Source: CAIMMJ01 sp037131955
Lineage (GTDB): Bacteria; Bacteroidota; Bacteroidia; UBA4408
DNA: 6,015 nucleotides
Direction of reading: 5' to 3'
Assembly: GCA_037131955.1 (NCBI GenBank)
Contig: JBAXQC010000107.1
Span: 1-6,015, forward strand
The position numbers and the translations under genes were made by a program. Below are positions 1-6,015 of this stretch, in pieces. Under the pieces are notes generated by a model. The model searched no databases and was not told the DNA's origin. It saw nothing but the letters and a program-made list of their open reading frames with translations. Position 1 is the stretch's first letter; every line of letters starts with the position of its first letter.

Positions 1-1306
1 AGGTATATGTATAATTTGGTGTTCCACCTGATGCTACAACAGTAAATTGTGCAGAATTATCACCCAAGCACAACATACTGTCAATTTGAGTTAAGTTTAA
101 TTCTAAGGGTGTGGGCTCAACTATAGTATCTGTGGCATTAAATACACAACCTAATGTATCTGTAACTTGAACAAAATAAATACCTCCATTTGGAGGTTGT
201 AATTCTGATGCAACAGAAATGTTGGTTTCTGCAAAAACAGGAACTCCATTTGAATCAGACCATACATAATCCCAAGGGCCATGGTCGGCGACAGAAGCAG
301 AGATAACACCATTTTGACTACCGAAACAAGTGATGTCTATTACATTTGTTGAAACTACTTGATTATCAATAGATATTAAAACTGTATCACCAACTAAAGT
401 ACCTGAATTATTATAAGTAGCAGAATATTGTGTTGTTTGCGAAGGAGAAACATTAATAAAATCACCAGTTCCTAGAGGAATATTAGGAGTACCTATCTGT
501 GTCCAAGTTATTAATGCTGGGCCACCTCCAGTGCCATTGGGAGCAAACCTTTTGCCCTCGTTTGTGGCAGCCCAAGCAGTATTATTTCTACCTGGAACAA
601 CAGTTGCTTGAGTACCAGTTGAGTTATGTAAACCATGAACAGCATTTCCACTATTCCATGCAGCACAAATCTGTCTATTTTCAATAAAAGTTTCAATAAT
701 ATTAGTTGTTTCATATATAACTATTTGGCTTGTATAAAATAAAGTACTACAATTAAACATAGGAATTTGATTAAATGTAACAACCAACTTTCGATTTGGT
801 GCAACACCTAATGTTTGATATTTAACGTTACCACCTATTCCCGGATTAATATCTTGCCAAGGACTCATAATACAATTCCAAGGAGCCGATTGAGTTGCTC
901 CAACAATCGTATTGTTTGGAATTGCTGTTGTTACCCATGTCCCTGGTTGAGCGGCAGAAAAACCAACCCAATTATTTGAACCTACATAAAATTGTGTGTA
1001 TTCATTTCCATAGAAACAAAAACTAAAACCTATCGGGAAAGGACCTCTTACATTATCATCTGTAAAACCCGTAATGGTCGTACCTGCACTTAACGGTAAG
1101 ACTGGATCATAAGGTATATTAGAGATCTGGTAATTTGTGCAAGCAGGTAAAAATGCAGATGCTTGTAACGTTACTGTGGTATTTTCACAAACAATTGTAT
1201 CACTTGGTGTAAGATTTACAGGAGAAACAGGTGTTTGTGAAAACACGTGAAGTCTGGAATTGCAAATAAGTATTAAAACAGTAAGATAAAAGTATTTTTT
1301 ATTCAT
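1..1306 (-). CDS. Secreted cell-surface protein with SprB-like repeats, N-terminal part (3' end outside window)
   Basis: An uninterrupted frame of 435 codons starts at ATG 1306 and runs off the left edge without a stop. Residues 1-24 look like a Sec signal peptide: MNKK, a hydrophobic stretch (residues 5-16), then cleavage probably after VFSQ. Residues 33-55 resemble the start of an Ig-like module (IVCENTTVTLQAS). Residues about 85-255 form a nidogen-like beta domain (FCFYGNEYTQFYVGSNNWVGF, then SPWQDINPGIGG, then GRNNTAWAATNEGKRF), a type I recall from many Bacteroidota surface proteins. Residues about 265-315 look like a short Ig/PKD-like module. Residues 321-398 resemble an SprB repeat (DITCFGSQNG to VTDTLGCVFN), and a second repeat begins near 399 (LCLGDNSAQF, then SGGTPNYTYT). 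Such proteins are usually exported by the type IX secretion system through a C-terminal sorting domain, which would lie outside the window, so that route is inferred. Ligand and function are unknown; adhesion or gliding are possibilities. No ATG lies upstream in frame. Confidence 0.85.
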   Translation of the reverse strand, partial: MNKKYFYLTVLILICNSRLHVFSQTPVSPVNLTPSDTIVCENTTVTLQASAFLPACTNYQISNIPYDPVLPLSAGTTITGFTDDNVRGPFPIGFSFCFYGNEYTQFYVGSNNWVGFSAAQPGTWVTTAIPNNTIVGATQSAPWNCIMSPWQDINPGIGGNVKYQTLGVAPNRKLVVTFNQIPMFNCSTLFYTSQIVIYETTNIIETFIENRQICAAWNSGNAVHGLHNSTGTQATVVPGRNNTAWAATNEGKRFAPNGTGGGPALITWTQIGTPNIPLGTGDFINVSPSQTTQYSATYNNSGTLVGDTVLISIDNQVVSTNVIDITCFGSQNGVISASVADHGPWDYVWSDSNGVPVFAETNISVASELQPPNGGIYFVQVTDTLGCVFNATDTIVEPTPLELNLTQIDSMLCLGDNSAQFTVVASGGTPNYTYT

Positions 1307-1326
1307 TTTGAGCAATTTTCGAAAAG

Positions 1327-1359
1327 TAAACTTATGTAATTTAAATTTATAATCCAAAA
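1327..1359 (-). promoter_or_regulatory. Candidate Bacteroidota-type promoter for the surface-protein gene
   Basis: Read on the minus strand, TTTTG (1359-1355) is followed after 20 bases by TAAGTTTA (1334-1327). This matches the Bacteroidota primary-sigma consensus TTG, 17-23 bases, TAnnTTTG, except for the last base of the -7 box. The -7 box ends 20 bases before the ATG at 1306, which would leave a short leader. It lies in the 109-base gap after ispG and would allow the surface protein to be transcribed independently. The region is very AT-rich, so a chance match is a real possibility. Confidence 0.35.
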
Positions 1360-1415
1360 AAAAATTAATAAATAACAAATCCGAACTAAAATATCAGAAA
1401 GATTAAAGAAATCTG

Positions 1416-3374
1416 CTAAGTGATTGTTTCCTTATCTATCCAGTCGCCGTGTTCTTTTATAAGCTCTATGAGTGAATCTACTGCGTCTTTTGATGGAACA
1501 TTTTTTTGTATAACTTCTTTGCCTTTGTAAAGAGTAATTTTATCCACACCTACTCCAACATATCCATAATCTGCATCAGCCATTTCGCCAGGGCCGTTTA
1601 CAATGCAACCCATAATACCAATTTTAATGCCTTTGAGGTGATCTGTTTTTTCTCTAATTTTTGCAGTTGTTTCTTGCAGGTCAAACAATGTTCTTCCGCA
1701 AGATGGGCAAGAAATGTATTCTGTTTTTGAAACTCTTGTTCTGGCAGCTTGTAAAATTCCAAAAGCCAATCTATTGTTTGAAACTGGTGTGCCACAATCA
1801 ATAGTCTTTAGCCACATTCCATCGCCAAAACCATCAAGCAGCAATGCACCAAAATCGGTAGCAGAATAAAGTTGTAATTGAGTTTCGCTTAAGGATTTGT
1901 AATTGTTTTTTATTACAACTGGTGCTTTACATTTTTCTAAAATGAATTTAAAAAATACATTTCTTTGTTCTTGCATTGAAAAATCTAAAAAACTGTCTAA
2001 TACTAAAACAATATTTTCCGTTGAATTAATTTTTGATATCAAATTTTCTGTAAGAGAATCAAAATCAATAGCTACAAAATTTAGGATAGAGTGGGTTTCG
2101 CTTGTATTAAAAAACTCCTCTCCACAGAATAGCGGGAAATGCCTTTCCATGCTTTTGTTATTTTTCCAGGTTTGATTGTTTTGAATTATTCCCAAAGTTC
2201 CGGGAATATCAAAATCTATTGTATTGTCTCCTAGGTAAGCATAATCACATGCCATTTCGCTCAGGTTCCATTTGTCTAAGGGAACACTGTAGGAGTAACC
2301 AGAAGAGAAAAAAGTTGCAGGTGAGATTTTATCGTTTTTACTAAAATCGGCAATTACTCTGGGAACATTATGTCCTCCAAGATTTAATACTTCGTTTGAA
2401 TTTCTTCTTTGATAATCAAATGGATTGTAGTGACTATTTAACGTAATTTTTTCTTGTTCAGTTAACTCACTTATTTTTGATTTTTCTCTAGCTTTTGAGT
2501 ATCTCTCTGCCAATTCTTTTGCAATTGGGATTTCAAACTCAGGTTCTTCGGTTAGCGATACTCGTATTGTATCTCCAAGGCCATCTTCTAGCAATGTTCC
2601 AATGCCCACTGACGATTTTATTCTTCCATCTTCACCGTCTCCAGCTTCAGTAACGCCAAGGTGTAAAGGGTAGTTCATATTTGCCTCCAGCATTTTATTC
2701 ACCAACAAGCGGTAAGCCTGCACCATAACTCTTGTATTGGATGCTTTCATGGAAAGTACAATGTTGTAAAAATTATTGTCTTCTGCAATCCTTAAAAATT
2801 CCATTGCCGACTCTACCATGCCAAGCGGTGTATCGCCATATCTACTGAGAATTCTGTCACTTAATGAACCGTGGTTTGTTCCAATCCTCATGGCAGTACC
2901 GTACTCCTTACAAATTTTTACCAATGGAGTAAATCGTTCTCTAATCCTTTCTAATTCTGCCTCATAAGAAAGTTCGGTATAATCAATTACTTCAAACTTC
3001 TTTTTATCAGCATAATTTCCAGGATTTACTCTTACTTTTTCTACAATTCTAGCTGCCCATTCGGCTGCGTTGGGAGTAAAATGAATATCGGCTACCAAAG
3101 GGGTATTGTATCCGCGATTACGAATTTCATTTTTTATGTTTTCTAAATTTTTGGCTTCATTTAAACTTGGGGCAGTAATCCTTACTAATTCGCAGCCAGC
3201 CTCAATCATTCTGATAGATTGCTCAACGGTTGCTTTTGTATTCATGGTATCGGTAGTTGTCATACTTTGAATACGGATAGGGTTGTTTCCACCCATTAAA
3301 AGTTCACCTATTTTTACCTCTCTGGTTACGAATCTTGAGTAGTGTGAAATACTGTTGCAATAGTTATTGTTCAT
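1416..3374 (-). CDS. ispG: 4-hydroxy-3-methylbut-2-enyl diphosphate synthase, long three-domain form
   Basis: IspG (GcpE) is the cytoplasmic iron-sulfur enzyme that converts 2-C-methyl-D-erythritol 2,4-cyclodiphosphate to HMBPP, the penultimate step of the MEP isoprenoid pathway. The 652-residue protein is far longer than the roughly 370-residue E. coli type. Residues about 15-290 are the TIM barrel (TREVKIG, GGNNPIRIQSMTTTDT, VADIHF, VRVNPGN, LGVTEAGDGEDG, GLGDTIRVSLTEEPE). Residues about 290-530 are the extra inserted domain seen in Bacteroidota, Chlamydiae and plant enzymes. Residues about 530-640 are the [4Fe-4S] domain, with Cys556 and Cys559 in SCPSCG, Cys590 in GCIVNGPGE, and Glu597 as the expected fourth ligand. 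The start codon lies two bases after the pdxA stop, with only a purine-rich AGAGAAAGA upstream, which suggests translational coupling. The N-terminus (YCNSISHYSRFVTREV) matches the usual family start, and the stop is TAG. The electron donor is probably ferredoxin or flavodoxin, by family knowledge only. Confidence 0.97.
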   Translation of the reverse strand: MNNNYCNSISHYSRFVTREVKIGELLMGGNNPIRIQSMTTTDTMNTKATVEQSIRMIEAGCELVRITAPSLNEAKNLENIKNEIRNRGYNTPLVADIHFTPNAAEWAARIVEKVRVNPGNYADKKKFEVIDYTELSYEAELERIRERFTPLVKICKEYGTAMRIGTNHGSLSDRILSRYGDTPLGMVESAMEFLRIAEDNNFYNIVLSMKASNTRVMVQAYRLLVNKMLEANMNYPLHLGVTEAGDGEDGRIKSSVGIGTLLEDGLGDTIRVSLTEEPEFEIPIAKELAERYSKAREKSKISELTEQEKITLNSHYNPFDYQRRNSNEVLNLGGHNVPRVIADFSKNDKISPATFFSSGYSYSVPLDKWNLSEMACDYAYLGDNTIDFDIPGTLGIIQNNQTWKNNKSMERHFPLFCGEEFFNTSETHSILNFVAIDFDSLTENLISKINSTENIVLVLDSFLDFSMQEQRNVFFKFILEKCKAPVVIKNNYKSLSETQLQLYSATDFGALLLDGFGDGMWLKTIDCGTPVSNNRLAFGILQAARTRVSKTEYISCPSCGRTLFDLQETTAKIREKTDHLKGIKIGIMGCIVNGPGEMADADYGYVGVGVDKITLYKGKEVIQKNVPSKDAVDSLIELIKEHGDWIDKETIT

Positions 3375-3376
3375 TT

Positions 3377-4432
3377 TTATCTTTCTCTTTTTTGGAAGGA
3401 AACCTTTAATGGATTGGCACTAATTTCATTTAAGTTATTTCTTTGATTAAATATATCAACAGCCAAATAAACCGCACTTCTAAAGGATTGTTCATTGGCA
3501 CAATTTTTCCCTGCAATGTCGTAAGCTGTTCCGTGGTCTGGGGAAGTTCTAACAACTGAAAGTCCGGCCGTAAAGTTTACGCCGTTTTCAAATGCTAGTG
3601 TTTTAAAAGGCACTAAACCTTGGTCGTGGTACATGGATAATATTCCATCGAATTTGGTGAAGTTTCCTGAACCAAAAAAGCCATCGGCACCAAATGGACC
3701 GTACACTAAATGTCCTTCGTTTTTTAGGTTATTTATGGCTGGCAGAATTATTGTTTCTTCTTCTTTTCCTAACAATCCATTGTCGCCAGCATGAGGATTT
3801 AAGCCAAGCAGGGCTATTTTTGGTTTACGAATTCCAAAATCTTCTGATAAAGATTTTAAGAATATTTTTGCTTTGATTTCTATTTTTTGAGTGCTTAAAG
3901 CGGAAGCTACTTGTGACAAAGGTATGTGACCAGTAACGGTTGCAATTCTTAGCTCATCGCCAACCATCATCATTAAGTGTTCTTGGGCGGCAAAGTAGTT
4001 AGTGAGAAATTCTGTGTGACCTATGAACTGCGATTTTTCGGAAGGGATGTTGTGTTTATTTAAAGGTGCTGTTACAAGCACATCTATTTTACCTTCTTTT
4101 AAATCTTTAAGTGCCGCTTCAAATGACTTTAAAGCATACTTACCTCCTGATGGGGTATCCTTACCTAGTTCAATTACAATTTCTTCTTCCCAAACGTTTA
4201 TTAGGTTGGCGTTTTTTGGATTTGCTTGTTCGGCAGTTTTAATAAAATTAAAACTAAAATCACTTATGCCTAATGCTTTTCTATGAAAGGAAGCTGTTTT
4301 TGAAGATGCATAAACAATGGGTGTGCACATTTGCATCATTCTATTGTCCATAAAAGTTTTAATGATAACTTCCATGCCAATTCCGTTTGGATCGCCAATG
4401 CTTACTCCTACCCTAACTAATTTATCTTCCAT
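3377..4432 (-). CDS. pdxA: 4-hydroxythreonine-4-phosphate dehydrogenase
   Basis: PdxA oxidises 4-phosphooxy-L-threonine with NAD(P)+. The product decarboxylates to 3-amino-2-oxopropyl phosphate, which PdxJ condenses with DXP to make pyridoxine 5'-phosphate. It acts in the cytoplasm in the DXP-dependent vitamin B6 pathway. The 351-residue length is slightly above the usual size of about 330. Visible motifs are GDPNGIG (13-19), IGHTEFL (137-143), TGHIPL (167-172), NPHAGDNG (212-219), MYHDQG (267-272) and TSPDHGTA (296-303). His169, His214 and His269 fit the three metal-binding histidines of the family by spacing and context, so the active site appears complete. The ATG at 4432 gives a typical family N-terminus (VRVGVSIGDPNG). 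It follows the aminopeptidase stop by 10 AT-only bases, without a Shine-Dalgarno motif, and the gene ends two bases before ispG, so it should be co-transcribed with both neighbours. A PdxA-like paralogue acting on another substrate cannot be fully excluded, but the motifs fit PdxA well. Confidence 0.95.
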   Translation of the reverse strand: MEDKLVRVGVSIGDPNGIGMEVIIKTFMDNRMMQMCTPIVYASSKTASFHRKALGISDFSFNFIKTAEQANPKNANLINVWEEEIVIELGKDTPSGGKYALKSFEAALKDLKEGKIDVLVTAPLNKHNIPSEKSQFIGHTEFLTNYFAAQEHLMMMVGDELRIATVTGHIPLSQVASALSTQKIEIKAKIFLKSLSEDFGIRKPKIALLGLNPHAGDNGLLGKEEETIILPAINNLKNEGHLVYGPFGADGFFGSGNFTKFDGILSMYHDQGLVPFKTLAFENGVNFTAGLSVVRTSPDHGTAYDIAGKNCANEQSFRSAVYLAVDIFNQRNNLNEISANPLKVSFQKRER

Positions 4433-4442
4433 TTAATTTATT

Positions 4443-5897
4443 CTATTTTAAAAAATTATACAATAATCTTACTCCATATCCGGTTGCACCTTTAGTTCTG
4501 TAGTTCCAATTAGATTCAATAAAAGCAGGACCTGCAATATCTAAGTGTATCCAAGGATAATCTACAAAATTAGACAAAAATTTGCCAGCAGTAATTGCTC
4601 CTCCATAAGGACCGCCAATGTTTTTAATTTCAGCAATGTCTGATTTTATTAGCTCGTCATAATCTTCCCAAAAAGGGAAAGTTGCAACTCTGTCTCCGCA
4701 TAAATTTCCTAGGTCTTCTAGCATTTCTAGGCTTAAATTTGCTTTGTGATTGCACATAGCAACACATCCGTATTTTCCTATTGCGGCTGCTGCTGCGCCA
4801 GTTAATGTAGCCAAGTCTATAACCAATTCTGGATTAAATTTTTGAGCATAAATTAATGCATCTGCTAAAATTAATCTTCCTTCGGCATCGGTGTTTAAAA
4901 TTTCGGCAGTTTTTCCGTTGCTGTAAGTTATAATGTCTCCTGCCACATAAGCATTTTGATTGATAAAATTATCGGTTGCAGGCACCAAACCTATTACGTG
5001 AACATCTAATTTATTTGAAGCAATTGCACACATTGTTCCTGCCACAGCAGCTGCTCCTGCCATGTCGCATTTCATGGTTTCCATACCGGTGCCTACTTTT
5101 ATATTGTAGCCTCCAGTGTCATACACCACGCCTTTACCAACTAAAACAATGGGTTTGCTGTTTTTTGCTCCTTTTGGCTTGTACTCCATAACTGTGAACG
5201 TAGGTGGATTGACGCTACCTTTGTTGACGGTGAGCAAACCGTTCATTTTTAAGGATTCTATTTTGGTTTGGTTGAACACCTCTACCTTGAAGCCATAGGC
5301 TTTACCAAGCTTTTGAAATTCTTTTGAAATTGAAACAGAATTAAGGAAAGAGTGCGGTTCGTTTACTAAATTTCTTGTGTGATTTACGGCTGAAATAATT
5401 GCTGACAATTCATCACATTGTGATTGAGTAATTTTTGAATCGTTTATTATTAATTCTTCGAAAGACGTTTGGGCTTCTTTTGCTTTTTGTTTGTATTTCA
5501 AGAATTGGTAGTTGGCCAATGCTAGACCTTCGGCAAAGGCAATGGTGTAATTTGCATTTTCTGTGAGGTTTGTGAAAACTGCTTTTTTAATTTTGTTTGA
5601 CTTTAGAATTTCTAAGGTTTTTGCACCTATTCTTCTTGTATCTTCCAGCAAATTATTTTGATTGCTTCCATTGATATCGTCGATAATTTTTTTGTCAAAA
5701 ACTTGATATAAATGTTGGTGTGGATATTTAGAGATGAGAATGGTATTTTGTTTTTCTTTTCTGGCAGCATTATAAAACTCAATTTCAGATTTAGTATACT
5801 GTTTTGCAGAGAGAGTAGTTTTTTCTGTGGCAAGAAAAATTTGAAAAGAGGCTTCGTTTTGTTTTTTCTTGGTTGTAAGTGAAAGTTTTGTTTCCAT
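4443..5897 (-). CDS. Leucyl aminopeptidase, M17 family
   Basis: This is a cytoplasmic dimetal exopeptidase that removes N-terminal residues from peptides; family members are hexameric. Numbering from ATG 5897 gives 484 residues: a divergent N-terminal domain (about 1-165) and a well conserved catalytic domain. The expected ligands occur with the same spacing as in E. coli PepA: Lys255 and Asp260 in VGKGVVYDTGG, Asp278 in MKCDMAGAAA, and Asp337 and Glu339 in the signature NTDAEGRL (335-342). The catalytic residues Lys267 and Arg341 are also present. The protein ends with a typical GATGYGVRLLYNFL tail and a TAG stop. A GTG at 5915 would add six residues (MCIFKI), but I prefer the ATG because it is the stronger start codon and the extension shows no conserved feature. 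The gene is probably the first of an operon with pdxA (10-base gap) and ispG. General peptide turnover is the likely role; true substrate preference cannot be read from the sequence, so no symbol is given, although pepA would be the usual name. Confidence 0.94.
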   Translation of the reverse strand: METKLSLTTKKKQNEASFQIFLATEKTTLSAKQYTKSEIEFYNAARKEKQNTILISKYPHQHLYQVFDKKIIDDINGSNQNNLLEDTRRIGAKTLEILKSNKIKKAVFTNLTENANYTIAFAEGLALANYQFLKYKQKAKEAQTSFEELIINDSKITQSQCDELSAIISAVNHTRNLVNEPHSFLNSVSISKEFQKLGKAYGFKVEVFNQTKIESLKMNGLLTVNKGSVNPPTFTVMEYKPKGAKNSKPIVLVGKGVVYDTGGYNIKVGTGMETMKCDMAGAAAVAGTMCAIASNKLDVHVIGLVPATDNFINQNAYVAGDIITYSNGKTAEILNTDAEGRLILADALIYAQKFNPELVIDLATLTGAAAAAIGKYGCVAMCNHKANLSLEMLEDLGNLCGDRVATFPFWEDYDELIKSDIAEIKNIGGPYGGAITAGKFLSNFVDYPWIHLDIAGPAFIESNWNYRTKGATGYGVRLLYNFLK

Positions 5898-5949
5898 GAT
5901 TTTGAATATGCACACAAAATAAATAAATGTTTTAAGATAAAGCGAATAT

Positions 5950-5957
5950 TATATTTG
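5950..5957 (+). promoter_or_regulatory. Plus-strand TAnnTTTG motif, possible promoter of a gene beyond the right edge
   Basis: TATATTTG matches the Bacteroidota -7 consensus TAnnTTTG exactly on the plus strand. No TTG is found 17-23 bases upstream; the closest is ATG at 5927-5929, at a 20-base spacing. No plus-strand ATG reading frame follows before the window ends, so any divergent gene would have to start beyond 6015. I found no equally good promoter for the aminopeptidase operon on the minus strand. Confidence 0.15.
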
Positions 5958-5968
5958 TATATCAAATA
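5952..5968. repeat. Short AT-rich inverted repeat upstream of the aminopeptidase gene
   Basis: The 17-base sequence TATTTGTATATCAAATA has perfect 6-base arms (TATTTG and CAAATA) around a 5-base centre (TATAT). It lies about 55 bases before the aminopeptidase ATG, where an operator could sit. The arms are AT-rich and short, so chance occurrence in this background is plausible and no regulator can be named. Confidence 0.3.
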
Positions 5969-6015
5969 AATTGCTAAAATTTTTTGATTTGTTAGGTAGA
6001 TTTTGAGAATAGTTT

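Noticed and set aside
499..714. Short overlapping frames on both strands within the surface-protein region
   Set aside because: They are antisense or out of frame to the continuous 435-codon frame, which has a signal peptide and recognisable domains. None has a start context or motif of its own.
1260..1306. Lipoprotein signal (Cys15) in the surface protein
   Set aside because: The residues before Cys15 are LILI, with no small residue at -1 as a lipobox needs. Cleavage after VFSQ at residue 24 by signal peptidase I fits better.
1390..1415. Possible intrinsic terminator after ispG
   Set aside because: The minus-strand segment AGATT, TCTTT, AATCT (1414-1400) can form only a 5-base AT-rich stem and is not followed by a T-run. 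The run of nine T at 1364-1356 has no stable hairpin before it.
1506..5298. Plus-strand frames of 60-90 codons opposite ispG, pdxA and the aminopeptidase
   Set aside because: All lie antisense to strongly conserved enzymes whose catalytic residues are intact. They show no family motifs and have typical shadow-frame compositions.
5627..5965. A 112-codon minus-strand frame beginning upstream of the aminopeptidase
   Set aside because: It overlaps the aminopeptidase coding region on the same strand in another frame, and its translation is low-complexity (Lys, Phe, Leu, Ile) with no recognisable motif. The aminopeptidase frame is clearly the real one.
1..6015. CRISPR arrays, insertion sequences, tRNA or rRNA genes, toxin-antitoxin or defence genes
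   Set aside because: No regularly spaced DNA repeats, terminal inverted repeats, transposase motifs, tRNA-like cloverleaf sequence or recognisable defence proteins were seen on either strand.

Overview
The window looks like an AT-rich chromosomal segment from a member of the Bacteroidota, probably a Flavobacteriales-type lineage. Three things point there. IspG is the long three-domain form typical of Bacteroidota, Chlamydiae and plants. The partial protein at the left edge combines a surface-protein architecture and SprB-like repeats characteristic of this phylum. Start codons sit in A-rich sequence with no clear Shine-Dalgarno motif. Genus or species cannot be assigned from the sequence alone.

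All recognisable genes are on the minus strand. From right to left (the direction of transcription) they are an M17 leucyl aminopeptidase (5897-4443), pdxA (4432-3377), ispG (3374-1416) and the first 435 codons of a secreted, probably cell-surface-exposed protein (1306 to the left edge, incomplete). The first three are separated by only 10 and 2 bases and very likely form one operon. The secreted protein follows a 109-base gap that contains a plausible Bacteroidota promoter of its own. About 100 bases at the right edge (5916-6015) hold no gene, but contain a short AT-rich inverted repeat overlapping a plus-strand TAnnTTTG motif.

Functionally, pdxA and ispG serve two pathways that both draw on 1-deoxy-D-xylulose 5-phosphate (DXP): vitamin B6 synthesis, in which the PdxA product is condensed with DXP, and the MEP route to isoprenoids, which starts from DXP. 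The aminopeptidase recycles peptides and has no obvious link to DXP. All three enzymes keep their expected catalytic and metal-binding residues, so they should be active.

I found no sign of a novel defence system, mobile element, CRISPR array or RNA gene. Most of the window is housekeeping metabolism. The least described part is the truncated surface protein.
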